Positions 34,479 through 44,116 are shown, counted from the first letter of the stretch. The stretch is DNA of 49,477 bases from Pirellulales bacterium (GCA_016930815.1 JAFGFZ010000482.1:1-49477); one strand, 5' to 3'. Made by a program: numbers and translations. Notes: generated by a model from the sequence alone, not told the origin.

Positions 34479-34633
34479 CCCCTCCCTAGCCCTCCCCATC
34501 CAGGGGAGGGAATGAGGAAGAATACCCCTCATGGGAAAAAGTTATCTACTGCCTCCCCCTCGTAGGGAGGGCCTTCCCTTTCTCCCTCCCACTCGTGGGG
34601 AGGGCCTTCCTATTGTCTCCCTCGTGGGGAAAA
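34479..34633. repeat. GC-rich palindromic repeats, right flank of DUF559 gene
   Basis: Copy C (34479-34510, CCCCTCCCTAGCCCTCCCC then ATCCAGGGGAGGG) is the reverse complement of copy B apart from few changes, so B and C form inverted repeats around the DUF559 gene (34070-34510). Further units in the orientation of B follow in tandem: a degenerate one near 34525-34536, D (34551-34572), E (34581-34604, CCCTCCCACTCGTGGGGAGG) and F (34615-34633). The stop of the HEAT gene lies eight bases beyond. Confidence 0.8.
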
Positions 34634-34641
34634 TCGTGCTC

Positions 34642-36753
34642 CTACCGATCCTGTTTCCGGGCATCGATATCTTGGATCACTTTCGGGATCTGTTGCCGTA
34701 ACGCTTCGTCTTGTGTCAAGGATCGAATGGCCTCCAACGCAGCCCGAGCCGGTTCGGGATCGGTCTGGCTCAGACCCTTCGCCGCTTCAAAGATAGCGGC
34801 CACCACAGTACCCTGAAGTTCTGGATCGTCGACAAAATCGCGGAGCAATGCGAGCGTTTCAATCGTGCGGACTGAACCGAACCGGGACAGGATCAGCTTC
34901 TTGTCCTCGATTCGGGTTGCCAAATCGAGCGCCTGCTTGAGCCGATCGAACGTTTGTTGGGGCGGACAATCATTCGGCAGCGAGATCACGCGGGCATACG
35001 CACGCAGAGCCCAAACACGGTATGCCGGCAAATTGCCATGTCGCGCAATCTCGAATAGTTCATCAGCTACGGAGGCATCGGGCCAATTGGCAAGAGCCCG
35101 ATAACCGGCATCACGAACCGACCGGTCGGTGCTTTGCATCGCCGAATGGACGGCGCGGAGTGATTCCTCGCCCCCCATTCGGGCCAGCGACGGCAGGATC
35201 GCGCATTGACCCGCCGCGTCCGCTTTCTGGAATGCCGCGAGTAATGGCGCCGGCCGCTGAGTCGGATCGGGTATCTTTTGACAGCTTATCCAGACGGCCC
35301 GCCCCGCCGCTTCACGTTCTTCACCTTCCGAACTCCTGCACAAGAGTTCGATAAGAGTATGGATATCCCTTTCCGTTGCCATGATTTCCAATGCGTGAAA
35401 CGCTTCGATTCGGATTGCCGGATGGGAATCCTTCGCTGCTTCCAGGAATACCGGCAAAAACATGGGCGATCGCCTGGCAAGGGCACATTGCACGATGGCT
35501 GGGCTGAGGTTCCCCTCGGTTTGCATCCACCCAATGAGCGCCTGGTTGGTTCCTCGCGCGGGCATGAGCCGAAGTGTCTCGAATGCGGCGGCCCGTATCC
35601 GATCATCCTCGGCTGCAGTTGCTAGATGAGCCAGTTCGGTAACATCGTGCGCCGTTCCCGACATTCTTAACACTTTCAATGCATGGATACGAATTTCGGT
35701 GTCCGGATGGTCCAGCAATTCCAACGCGGCCGCGCGAAGTGCAGGATCGGCACGATCCTGCAAACTCACGAGGGCTGCGATTTTACCAGATAGGGGCAAT
35801 TCCGGGATGGCCGAGGCGATCGCACGAATCGCTTCCTGTTGCTTGAGGTCCACGAGGTAATCCGCGGCAACCGCCCTCTGCCACGGTTCCTCGGAAGCCA
35901 GACCGGCAATCACCATCCGTATCGATTCGGATGGCTTGGCTACCATGAGCCCACGGAAGGCAGCGGCTCGTATCCGTTCCGATTCGGCGGACTGGAGCGA
36001 TTCATAAAGCCGGACGGCTGCCGCAGGATCCCCGCGCCGACAGAGCAATTCAGCGGCGTTACATATGGCATCGGCCACCACGTGATCGAACTCTGGCGGC
36101 GCCGCGCCGGCATAGCTGCGAAGTGCCTCGGCCGCCGGCAATGTTCCGATCCGGCCAAGGGCGGTCACGGCAACTTCCGCCAATGTGTTATCCCTGGCAT
36201 GGAGCAAATCCGAAAGGATCAAAACGGCATCGGGATCGGCCAAACGGCCCAATGAAATCGCGATCCCGATCTTCTCCCTCCCCTCGGTTTTGCCGAGCAT
36301 ATCTCGAAGCGATCGCAGGGCTGCCGGGCTGCCGATATCCTCGAGGGCATAGCAGGCCATGTGCGACAACCGCGGATTCGGTAATAACTCCGCCAGCACC
36401 GGGACTGACTCATCCGATCCGACAATCCCTAATTGACGGCAGGCGTACGCTTTCGCATCGTCCGTTGCAGTTCCCCGAAGTATCGCAACCAGACGATTCT
36501 CGATGTCCATTCGAGCTTGTTCGTCCGCCCGGGACTGAACCACGGCTTGTTCGATCGGATTCAATACGGAAAGGTCCTGGCCCGGTTCCAACTTAGCCAA
36601 TGCCTGAATCGCACCATCCAATGCGGAATGATCGCCCGCACGCAACGCGACGGAGACCACGCAGAGCGACCCGCCAACTAGCAACCATTCGCAAAGCTTG
36701 ACAATCGCTAACAAATTTTTGTTGAACAAACTTATTGGATTCAAGTACTTCAT
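34642..36753 (-). CDS. Exported HEAT-repeat protein (downstream paralogue)
   Basis: A 703-residue protein with a hydrophobic N-terminal segment (about 16-38, signal peptide or anchor) followed by many HEAT/PBS-lyase-like repeats, for example DESVPVLAELLPNPRLSHMACYALEDIGSPAALRSLRDML and DPDAVLILSDLLHARDNTLAEVAVTALGRIG. HEAT arrays form protein-binding solenoids; no catalytic motif is seen. It overlaps the upstream HEAT gene by four bases (ATGA), so they are co-translated. The two have the same length and repeat style and look like an old tandem duplication, but this one ends with ordinary repeats and lacks the C-terminal domain of its neighbour. The partner is unknown. Confidence 0.85.
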   Translation of the reverse strand: MKYLNPISLFNKNLLAIVKLCEWLLVGGSLCVVSVALRAGDHSALDGAIQALAKLEPGQDLSVLNPIEQAVVQSRADEQARMDIENRLVAILRGTATDDAKAYACRQLGIVGSDESVPVLAELLPNPRLSHMACYALEDIGSPAALRSLRDMLGKTEGREKIGIAISLGRLADPDAVLILSDLLHARDNTLAEVAVTALGRIGTLPAAEALRSYAGAAPPEFDHVVADAICNAAELLCRRGDPAAAVRLYESLQSAESERIRAAAFRGLMVAKPSESIRMVIAGLASEEPWQRAVAADYLVDLKQQEAIRAIASAIPELPLSGKIAALVSLQDRADPALRAAALELLDHPDTEIRIHALKVLRMSGTAHDVTELAHLATAAEDDRIRAAAFETLRLMPARGTNQALIGWMQTEGNLSPAIVQCALARRSPMFLPVFLEAAKDSHPAIRIEAFHALEIMATERDIHTLIELLCRSSEGEEREAAGRAVWISCQKIPDPTQRPAPLLAAFQKADAAGQCAILPSLARMGGEESLRAVHSAMQSTDRSVRDAGYRALANWPDASVADELFEIARHGNLPAYRVWALRAYARVISLPNDCPPQQTFDRLKQALDLATRIEDKKLILSRFGSVRTIETLALLRDFVDDPELQGTVVAAIFEAAKGLSQTDPEPARAALEAIRSLTQDEALRQQIPKVIQDIDARKQDR

Positions 36754-38861
36754 GGCAGTAATATTGGCGCATTCTCGGGAAAGACCACTTCGCCTGACTT
36801 GCCATCCATGCGGTATTGCACCTTGAGCTGTTTCACGACATTCGGTATGGGATCGCCACCGAACGCTTCGTTGTAACTGCTCGATGGTAGCACGATGAGC
36901 GGGAAATCGCGCGCGTGCTTCTGCAGGATTGAAGTGACATCTTTGAGTGTATCCCCCGCGCCGTAGGTGGCCTTGAGAATTTCCACCTTGACCGGTTCCC
37001 GCTGCACCTGCTCGAAGAGTTTCTGAACATCGGCACCGCCGCCAATCTTGCTTGCCACAGTCATGGCGACACCAGTCGCCTTATCCCTAAGGGCAGGATT
37101 CTTGGCCGATTCGACGGCCAGCCGCAGCATGGGAACGCTCGGATAACGTTCCATCACCTGGAGCACCAGTTCCCGCTCCGCATCGCGTTCCGCGGCATCC
37201 AGGGCATTTTTGCACATTGCGGCCCGCTGATCGTCTGGCATCAAAAATTGTCGCGCCAGACGAATATAACCACGCAGCGCCCGGACCTTGTATGGACTAT
37301 TCGGAGTCTTGGCCAACTCCAATAGCCCGGGCCCTGCCTCCAAAGTCATCCAGGTTCCTAGGAGCCGGACTGCCGTGTCTTGGATTTGCGGATCCTCTGA
37401 TTTGGCAGCTTCCACGATCGTTTGCAATGCCTTGGTGCCACCCATGCCGGTGAGTGTTTCCAGGATGGCGATTTGGGCGGATTTCGGCGCTCGTTCCAAG
37501 GCATCGGCCAGTTTCCGGGCACAGGCTTCGCGATCCGGCATGCGGAGGCAAGCCGCCTGGAGCGCCCTGGACGCCGCGGGAGTGTCGTCGGATCGCGGCG
37601 GATCGACGACTCGGTCAATCAACTCGGGCAGGTCCTCCCACTGAGCCACTTCTCCGAGGGCCACGAGGGCTGCAGTGCGCACCTGCCCATCCGCATCATC
37701 GATCGCCGCAAGCAGCGGCGGTACCGCATCCATGCGGCGCCTGCCGACCAACTCAAGAAGCACAATGCGTTCTTTCCCTTTGGCGGAATTCAAACGCGCC
37801 ACAAGATCCCTATCGACATGATTCCCAGGTAGCTCCTGGAGAGCCGCCGTGGCAGTCCGTGCCACTTCTTCATTCTCTTCGGTCGCGGCGATTAACAAGA
37901 CAGGGATGCAGGTGGCATCTCCGAGGCGCTTCAGTACTTCGATTGCTGCAACTCGGACGGGGACCGGCCCATCCTTGGCCGCGTCCAACATGGCGGGCAT
38001 CGCTTCCGAATCGCCACGGTCCGCGATCGCCAGAATCAACATGGCTTGCCGGTCGGGTGCCATGCGGGTTAATGATGCAAGTAGCTTCTTCGATACGCCG
38101 GGTCCAGTCAGTTCACGCGCAGTCGAAAGTCCGATGGCCACCATCGCCTGGTCACTTGATACGAGCTGCTCGACCAACAGACCGACGCCATCGGCACCGC
38201 GGGCCAAGATCGCGCCGCGGGTTGCTTCAACGATACGCGGCTTTGGCACGCCGGCTGTTCGCACTGCGTCGTAAAGGCCGGCCGCCTGATCCTTTTTTCC
38301 ATCGTTGAGCATTTTTTCAGCGCATAAAATACAACCTTCGGCGACGGCCGAACGCACGGCCTCGGGTGTATCGACGAGGGCCTGGCGCAGCGCGGCGGTG
38401 GCTGGCGCATTCCCAATGTGCCCCAAGGCAACCGCGGCTGCCGAAGCAATGCCCGGATCGGCATCCCGCATGTGCTTGATGAGTCCATCGACAGCCTGTT
38501 CGTCACGCCGTACACCGATGGAATGGATCACTCCCATCAACGATCGCCCTTCCAATTGCCCCATTGCCTGCCGCAAAGCCCCATCAGCGGCTGGATCCGG
38601 AATCACTTCCAGCGCGATGCGCGCCCACGATTCAAGCTCGGGATCATGGAGCAGAGCAGCCAAGGCGGGAACGGCCTTGTGCGAGCCCCAGACGGCCAGT
38701 TTCCTGCACGCCAGTGCCTTGTCCGCTTTGGGAACATCCGATTGCAGTAATTCAATCAACGGCTGCTCATCTTCCGCAACCAATGCTACCGGGGTTGTGA
38801 AATGGACTGCCGCCGCCACCATCATCACAGCAATCACCAGAGAGTTTCGATGGCTGATCAT
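36750..38861 (-). CDS. Exported HEAT-repeat protein (upstream paralogue)
   Basis: The ATG at 38861 follows GAGG at 8 bases and gives 703 residues. A signal peptide (RNSLVIAVMMVAAAVHFTTPVALVA) precedes HEAT repeats such as DEQAVDGLIKHMRDADPGIASAAAVALGHIG and VPVLLIAATEENEEVARTATAALQELPG. The last 70 residues (ATYGAGDTLKDVTSILQKHA ... NVVKQLKVQYRMDGKSGEV) look like a separate small beta-rich domain, resembling the C-terminal DUF3395-type domain; this resemblance was judged by eye. Its stop overlaps the next HEAT gene. The Tat-exported oxidoreductase at 38922-40238 lies 60 bases upstream on the same strand, so a joint envelope function is plausible. Confidence 0.84.
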   Translation of the reverse strand: MISHRNSLVIAVMMVAAAVHFTTPVALVAEDEQPLIELLQSDVPKADKALACRKLAVWGSHKAVPALAALLHDPELESWARIALEVIPDPAADGALRQAMGQLEGRSLMGVIHSIGVRRDEQAVDGLIKHMRDADPGIASAAAVALGHIGNAPATAALRQALVDTPEAVRSAVAEGCILCAEKMLNDGKKDQAAGLYDAVRTAGVPKPRIVEATRGAILARGADGVGLLVEQLVSSDQAMVAIGLSTARELTGPGVSKKLLASLTRMAPDRQAMLILAIADRGDSEAMPAMLDAAKDGPVPVRVAAIEVLKRLGDATCIPVLLIAATEENEEVARTATAALQELPGNHVDRDLVARLNSAKGKERIVLLELVGRRRMDAVPPLLAAIDDADGQVRTAALVALGEVAQWEDLPELIDRVVDPPRSDDTPAASRALQAACLRMPDREACARKLADALERAPKSAQIAILETLTGMGGTKALQTIVEAAKSEDPQIQDTAVRLLGTWMTLEAGPGLLELAKTPNSPYKVRALRGYIRLARQFLMPDDQRAAMCKNALDAAERDAERELVLQVMERYPSVPMLRLAVESAKNPALRDKATGVAMTVASKIGGGADVQKLFEQVQREPVKVEILKATYGAGDTLKDVTSILQKHARDFPLIVLPSSSYNEAFGGDPIPNVVKQLKVQYRMDGKSGEVVFPENAPILLP

Positions 38862-38921
38862 GATTTTGTCCTCGGATGAAATGGGGTTATTTTTCAATTT
38901 TGCACGCAACACTTTTCAGTT

Positions 38922-40238
38922 TTAGATCCTCCACGGCGCTCGTATCGCTTCGCTCCGCAAACGATTGGCCTGCTCATCACCAAGAAACTCATGTTGAACT
39001 GGATCGAATTGAACCTTACGACCAAGGAATAGCGCGATATTGGTTGCGTGACAAGCAATGTGTGAATAGCACGCGATATCCGCATTGCATTTGGGTTGAC
39101 TTCGGGTTTTCACGCAGTCAAGGAAATCGCGTACATGGAACGTGGCCGGGTATCCTCCAATTTCTTCCACTTTCCTGCCGGCCAGTAGTTCCGGTGAACT
39201 GAGAACGAATTTACCGCTATCCCCCGTTTCGATCCAACCGGTATCGCCCTCGAAACGGACCGGGCAGGAGCCGAGTGGCAACCAGTCCTTCTCACGTAGA
39301 ATTAACTTCACCCCATCCGCATACGTGGCGACAATCTGGCCATCCTCCGGCGGGCAGTATTCGACTGGCGCGGTACTATCCTTGTCGGCCGCCCATTGGC
39401 ACAGGTCGACGCAATGCGAGCCCCATTCAAGCACACCACCGCCAAGGAATTGGCCCCCCGGTTCAAAGGTGCCCATGAATCCGCCACCTTTTTCGAAATG
39501 AAAGCCGTTGAGCATGACACTGTTGAAGGGACGCCACGCCGCTGGGCCAAGATACATATCCCAGTCGACCTTCTCGATCGGCGGAGCCTCCTGGGGCGGC
39601 AACCAGCGGCTCATCGCTGTCGTCATTCCGGCCGGATGGGCATAAACGGTGCGCAGTGGTCCCAGCCTCCCCGTGCGAGCCAGCTCGCAGGCAAAGGCAA
39701 AGTGCGGCAAGTTCCTCCGCTGAGTGCCCGCTTGAAACACACGCCCGCAACGGCGCATGGTTTCCGCCAGCAACAAACTCTGCGAAATGTTCTTGGTGCA
39801 CGGTTTTTCACAATAGATGTCCTTGCCGGCACGGGCCGAATAGATGGCCGCTGTCGCATGCCAGTTCGGTCCCGTGGCGATGAGAACGGCATCGATATCG
39901 CTGCGATCCAATAGCTCGCGGAAATCGCAGTACATTGCACAGTCCCTGTTCTGGTACTTCTGGTCAGCCAGTTGTTTGACCGCCACACGACGTGCTTCCT
40001 TGACATCGCATACCGCGACGAATTGCACGTCCGGTTGCTCCAGGAAACAACCCAGGTCATAGGTTCCTCGACCGCCAATCCCGATGCCACCTAGTACAAT
40101 CCGTTCGCTAGGTGGTACTGCGCCATCCTTCCCCAGTGCCGAGCCAGGAATCACATGAGGCACGGCAAGAAGAGTACTGGCTCCAGCCATCGCCTTGACG
40201 AACTGCCGCCGATTAAGTGGTTTGGTCTGTTGCGACAT
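38922..40238 (-). CDS. Tat-exported Gfo/Idh/MocA family oxidoreductase
   Basis: The ATG at 40238 follows AGAGGA at about 8 bases and gives 438 residues. The Tat signal is NRRQFVKAMAGASTLLAVP (about 9-27). The Rossmann motif GGIGIGGRGTYD follows, with YCEKPCTKN as the catalytic-loop motif and WDMYLGPAAWRPFN in the second domain, as in its paralogue at 32564-33943. Both end with a similar block (EFLGDEQANRLRSEAIRAPWRI here). It is the first gene of the minus-strand series that continues with the two HEAT proteins. The substrate, probably a sugar derivative, is not readable. Confidence 0.9.
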   Translation of the reverse strand: MSQQTKPLNRRQFVKAMAGASTLLAVPHVIPGSALGKDGAVPPSERIVLGGIGIGGRGTYDLGCFLEQPDVQFVAVCDVKEARRVAVKQLADQKYQNRDCAMYCDFRELLDRSDIDAVLIATGPNWHATAAIYSARAGKDIYCEKPCTKNISQSLLLAETMRRCGRVFQAGTQRRNLPHFAFACELARTGRLGPLRTVYAHPAGMTTAMSRWLPPQEAPPIEKVDWDMYLGPAAWRPFNSVMLNGFHFEKGGGFMGTFEPGGQFLGGGVLEWGSHCVDLCQWAADKDSTAPVEYCPPEDGQIVATYADGVKLILREKDWLPLGSCPVRFEGDTGWIETGDSGKFVLSSPELLAGRKVEEIGGYPATFHVRDFLDCVKTRSQPKCNADIACYSHIACHATNIALFLGRKVQFDPVQHEFLGDEQANRLRSEAIRAPWRI

Positions 40239-40569
40239 GATGGGTCCTCTGTTTTGCACCGGTTGAACGTTGATGGAAATGAAAATGAATAAGCCACCGT
40301 ACGGCTCAATATCCTTATCCCTAATTTGAAGAATCGTATCCTCGCTATTCCGACAACCCCCACACCACCGACGACAGGATTCCCGTCTTTTTCGACTGCA
40401 GTGAAAGGCAATGCGTCATGGCGAGCCAAGCAGAATCATGGAGACGTCCGGCTGGCTGCTTGTGAATTCGCACTCCATAGCCACGTCCCCATCCATTGAT
40501 CAATCAACGTCAAGAGCAGCCGGGTATACAGAATGAATCCGGTGTTCGGGCCGGAAAAGCCGGAAAAGG
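40239..40569. other. Intergenic region between tRNA-His and oxidoreductase gene
   Basis: The 331 bases contain no recognisable gene. Directly next to the tRNA lies a short tandem CCGGAAAAG duplication (about 40552-40568). The oxidoreductase promoter should be here but no clear boxes were found. No integrase or attachment-like repeat of the tRNA end was seen. Confidence 0.5.
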
Positions 40570-40644
40570 GGTGGCTGGAGGGACTCGAACCCTCGACATC
40601 CAGAACCACAATCTGGCGCTCTAGCCGACTGAGCTACAACCACC
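40570..40644 (-). tRNA. tRNA-His (GTG anticodon)
   Basis: The minus strand folds into a complete cloverleaf. The acceptor stem GTGGTTG pairs with CAGCCAC (one T-G), with the histidine-specific extra G(-1) opposite C73. The D-arm is GCTCAGTCGGCTAGAGC, the anticodon stem CCAGA/TCTGG with loop TTGTGGT (anticodon GTG), and the T-arm GAGGGTTCGAGTCCCTC. CCA is not encoded. It is flanked by minus-strand genes. Confidence 0.96.
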
Positions 40645-40699
40645 ATTGGAATTGATACGACAGACAGTATATCGGCGGGAAAGCGGATGATCCAGATGC

Positions 40700-41482
40700 T
40701 TACTTGAATGGGAATCGCTCATCGATCTGGGCATCGGACAGTTCGACGAGGAACGTGGCGAGGCGATCGACGAGGACCTCCATGAGCCGGCGGCCCTTTT
40801 CCGCGGTCGCGGCATGCGGATTGGCGGCGCCAGCATTTTTCGTCAATAGGTGCCACGGCCGGGTGATCGAAACCCAACCTTTCCGCAATGCCTCAAAACG
40901 GAATTCCGCCGTCTTGCCGTCGTCGGCGGCCAGAGAGCCGTCCTGATTTCGGAGGACCAGATCCGGCCGGTAGGCAAGCATAAAGGACGTTTCCACCTCG
41001 CCGGCATGATCTTCCGGAGCATCGAAGATCTCATCATAAACATCGCCAAGGATCTGGTACCAATTGCAGAGGAAAAGTTGAGCCTCCGTCCGGCCATACA
41101 TCTCCCGCAACAGCACCTTGATGTCATTGCCACCATGGCTGTTGAAAAGGACGATCTTGTGGATATTGGATTTCACCAGCGATTCGACCAGATCGGCGAT
41201 TACGGCGTTCAGCGTCGATGGATTCAAGTTCAACGCGAGCGGAAACCGCTGCAAATTGGTCTCCGTTCCATAGGGTATCGTTGGGAGTAAAATCACTTTG
41301 GCTCCCCGTTCATGGGCAGCCTCGCAAATGGTCTGGCCCATTAGGTCGGCTTCGATGCAATCCGAGCCATACGGCAAATGCAGATTGTGCGGTTCGATGG
41401 CGCCGAGCGGTAAAACGGCGACCTCATACGACTGTTTCTTGACCGTTGCGTAGTTCGTTTCGAATAGTTTCCAGGGAAGCAT
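40700..41482 (-). CDS. Creatininase family protein
   Basis: The ATG at 41482 gives 260 residues; the frame upstream shows no family similarity. Creatininase-family enzymes are metal-dependent amidohydrolases, including creatinine amidohydrolase, mycofactocin MftE and riboflavin-pathway ArfB-like enzymes. Metal and catalytic blocks are present: PLGAIEPHNLHLPYGSD (Glu, His, Asp), FNSHGGN (His) and GEVETS (Glu). The true substrate cannot be determined; with sugar isomerases and oxidoreductases around it, creatinine is not implied. No clear Shine-Dalgarno sequence is visible. It follows the HExxH protein gene by 76 bases on the same strand. Confidence 0.88.
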   Translation of the reverse strand: MLPWKLFETNYATVKKQSYEVAVLPLGAIEPHNLHLPYGSDCIEADLMGQTICEAAHERGAKVILLPTIPYGTETNLQRFPLALNLNPSTLNAVIADLVESLVKSNIHKIVLFNSHGGNDIKVLLREMYGRTEAQLFLCNWYQILGDVYDEIFDAPEDHAGEVETSFMLAYRPDLVLRNQDGSLAADDGKTAEFRFEALRKGWVSITRPWHLLTKNAGAANPHAATAEKGRRLMEVLVDRLATFLVELSDAQIDERFPFK

Positions 41483-41558
41483 GGGATCGATATAGGAACG
41501 TGACCGTGTGTGGAATGCCCCAGTACCAAATGATAACCACTCTATACGGTGATGCCCA

Positions 41559-43022
41559 CTACCGCAACGCTCCCATCCAAGCACGGTATTCGCGATCCAA
41601 TTCAGCAAGGTTGTTCCCTGCCAACTTGGCAAGCGTGTTGATCTCAGCCCGACCCGAATAGACGGCCACCAGATATTCGACCAATGGCTCACGGTAGCCG
41701 CCGTTGTTCGCGTGGACGAGGAACGTGGTCAGGCCCGCCAATTGACTATAAAGTCGGGCAATATCGGGTCGGTTTTGCAGATCGTTCTTCCCCAAGCGGA
41801 CAACCTCCGCAAGCGGAATATAATAACCGTCATCCAAGAGTAGCTCACGGGCGGCCGGTAAACGCCCGGCATCGGGACCGCCAAGCGTGAAATAGCGGGA
41901 TGATCTTGCCGGCGACTCTGGATCCTGTTCCGCCAAGGACTCCATGTATGTCGCAACACCCTCAATAATCCAGAAATTATCGAGTGTTCTATCAGGGCTA
42001 ACCGTCCGGCGTGATTCTTGGAAGATCTGGTGCGTCGTTTCGTGGAACAGGGTTGCCGGATGTTGTTCCTCCCCGGCGAAGAAGTGGGATTCTCGCTGCC
42101 GGTCGAAATAGATCCCAAGCGTCTGCGAAATTTTTGGTTGCCGATGGATGAGGGCCGTGTTGTATTCGTCGCGGGTTGCGTAATAGCGAACACGATGGGG
42201 TCTGCCAGGCGCCCGCGCTGGCCGATCGCCGGCAAAGAGCTCTCGAACTTCCTTTTTGTCAAGGTAATAGCCGGCAAATACTTGCCGCCAGAGGGCATGG
42301 AATGTCTCAAGCCGCGATGCAAGTTGAACGCCCTCCTCGAGGCCAGCATTCGTTGTCACAAGAAAATGCTCGGTCCGGACTGTCCAACCACGTTCGATCG
42401 TCGCATGGCGCCGTGCGTCCTCTTCCGCGGATATCCACTGCTGGCCCCATCGCCGTTGGCCCGATTCATACTGCGGAATGTCTCCAGCCTGAATCCAACC
42501 AAACCGCGGGTGCCAGACCGATCCGGTATCGACCTTCGATCGATGATACGGGGTCAACCATCGGTCACCGACTTTTTCATAACCGAGCACTCGCCGCGCC
42601 TCGCTATGATCGGGATTTTCACGAACTGCACTGGCGGCCAACTGCATGGCCAACGCGGGCCGGCCGGCTTCAGCCGCGCGCCGGGCGAATGCAAACAGGG
42701 CATCGGCCTGCGCCAGCCGAAGAGCAGCGAATCGGCGGTGGAGTGGGCTCACCGAAGGAATTTGTTCCGCGGAATCATTCGGATCGAAGAGAATGCTCTG
42801 GCCATCGATTGGAGGTGGCAACCAATGTTGGATCCACACGGCCAATTCGTTCTGGCCTTCATTCAAGGCGTCCTCGGCCAATTCCGCAAGCTGCGCTGGA
42901 TACGTGTTCTTCTGTTCACTGATTGCGCTTGATAGAGCATCATCCGCAACGCTCGCACTGGCACCTGCCAGGAGGGCGGAACAAGCGAAATAAAACAGTA
43001 CGCGCGCACTCGTGAAACGCAT
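41559..43022 (-). CDS. Exported DUF1570-like HExxH protein
   Basis: A 487-residue protein with a signal peptide (ARVLFYFACSALLAGASASVA). An N-terminal helical, TPR-like region (about 35-150) covers AALRLAQADALFAFARRAAEAG and ends with ENPDHSEARRVLGY. The C-terminal part has the zinc motif HETTH (FHETTHQIF) and, 26 or so residues later, WIIEGVATYMES with the likely third ligand Glu. This is the layout of planctomycete DUF1570 proteins. It shares the HExxH...EG pattern with the 7744-8574 gene product but is much longer. A protease activity is inferred from the motif only. Confidence 0.82.
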   Translation of the reverse strand: MRFTSARVLFYFACSALLAGASASVADDALSSAISEQKNTYPAQLAELAEDALNEGQNELAVWIQHWLPPPIDGQSILFDPNDSAEQIPSVSPLHRRFAALRLAQADALFAFARRAAEAGRPALAMQLAASAVRENPDHSEARRVLGYEKVGDRWLTPYHRSKVDTGSVWHPRFGWIQAGDIPQYESGQRRWGQQWISAEEDARRHATIERGWTVRTEHFLVTTNAGLEEGVQLASRLETFHALWRQVFAGYYLDKKEVRELFAGDRPARAPGRPHRVRYYATRDEYNTALIHRQPKISQTLGIYFDRQRESHFFAGEEQHPATLFHETTHQIFQESRRTVSPDRTLDNFWIIEGVATYMESLAEQDPESPARSSRYFTLGGPDAGRLPAARELLLDDGYYIPLAEVVRLGKNDLQNRPDIARLYSQLAGLTTFLVHANNGGYREPLVEYLVAVYSGRAEINTLAKLAGNNLAELDREYRAWMGALR

Positions 43023-43120
43023 GGCGGATTGGCGGTGGTCCTGACTGCGACATGATTCTCAATGATTCTAGAATCCATTCTACCATGCCGAACCGATGGC
43101 CACTCCATCCCGGAAGGTTC

Positions 43121-44116
43121 CTAATCCGAAAATGCCGCATCGAACTGGACTTTGCTGGCCTCGAAATCGAGCCCTTTCAGGAACTCGACGGCCTCTTGCG
43201 CCCCATGTTCGCGATCCATGCCGCTGTCTTCCCACTCGACGGAAAGTGGTCCATCGTAGCCGATCTGGTTCAGCGTGCGGATGATCTCCTCGAAGTTGAC
43301 CCCGCCACGGCCGGGAGATCGAAAATCCCAACCCCGGCGCGGATCTCCAAAGTTCAGGTGGCTCGCCAGGATACCCGTCTTGCCATTGAGGGTCACAATC
43401 GCATCTTTGACATGGACATGGAAGATTCGGTCGGGAAATTCACGTAGGAACTCGACTGGTTCGATACCCTGCCAAAGCAGATGGCTCGGATCGAAGTTGA
43501 AACCGAATTCCGGCCGGTAATCGATGGCTTCCAGTGCCTGTTTTGCCGTGTAGAGATCGAAGGCAATTTCGGTTGGATGGACCTCAAGAGCGAATTTGAC
43601 TCCGCATTCGCCGAAGACATCGAGGATTGGATTCCACCGGTCGGCGAATTGCTGGAAGCCGGCTTGAATCATCGACTCCGGCACGGGTGGAAACGAATAG
43701 TTCAGGTGCCATATGGAAGAACCTGTGAAGCCATTGACAACCTCGACACCAAATTTCTGGGCAGCTCGAGCCGTGTTTTTCATTTCCTCAATGGCCCGTT
43801 CGCTAACGCCGGCCGGGTTCCCATCGCCCCAGACATGGCTCGGTACAATCGCGCGATGCCGCTCATCCACCGGATCACAAACCGCCTGACCCACCAAGTG
43901 GTTACTGATCGCCCGGCACTGAAGGTCGTGCCGTTCAAGCAGATCCCTTTTTTCAGTGGTATAGTTCGGGTCGTTGAGCGCCTTGTCCACTTCAAAATGG
44001 TCGCCCCAACAAGCAAGTTCCAGCCCTTGGTAACCGAAATCACTGGCCTTTCGAGCCATGTCCTGGATCGGTAGGTCGGCCCATTGTCCAGTGAAGAGCG
44101 TGATGAGGCGTGCCAT
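43121..44116 (-). CDS. Sugar phosphate isomerase/epimerase family protein
   Basis: The ATG at 44116 (GGAG 9 bases upstream) gives 331 residues in the xylose-isomerase-like TIM-barrel fold. All four expected metal ligands are present: Glu in FALEVHP, Asp in [10 protein letters not shown], His in IFHVHVKD and Glu in LSVEWED. The insertions [18 protein letters not shown] and the start [15 protein letters not shown] are typical of planctomycete members often found next to Gfo/Idh/MocA enzymes. The substrate is unknown. The HExxH protein gene starts 98 bases downstream. Confidence 0.9.
   Translation of the reverse strand: MARLITLFTGQWADLPIQDMARKASDFGYQGLELACWGDHFEVDKALNDPNYTTEKRDLLERHDLQCRAISNHLVGQAVCDPVDERHRAIVPSHVWGDGNPAGVSERAIEEMKNTARAAQKFGVEVVNGFTGSSIWHLNYSFPPVPESMIQAGFQQFADRWNPILDVFGECGVKFALEVHPTEIAFDLYTAKQALEAIDYRPEFGFNFDPSHLLWQGIEPVEFLREFPDRIFHVHVKDAIVTLNGKTGILASHLNFGDPRRGWDFRSPGRGGVNFEEIIRTLNQIGYDGPLSVEWEDSGMDREHGAQEAVEFLKGLDFEASKVQFDAAFSD

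Noticed and set aside
34036-34633. Possible CRISPR array from repeated GC-rich units
   Set aside because: Units are palindromic, differ in length and sequence, are irregularly spaced and flank a DUF559 gene; no cas genes are present.
40552-40660. tRNA-His as an integration site of a genomic island
   Set aside because: No integrase, no repeat of the tRNA 3' end and no composition change were seen around it.
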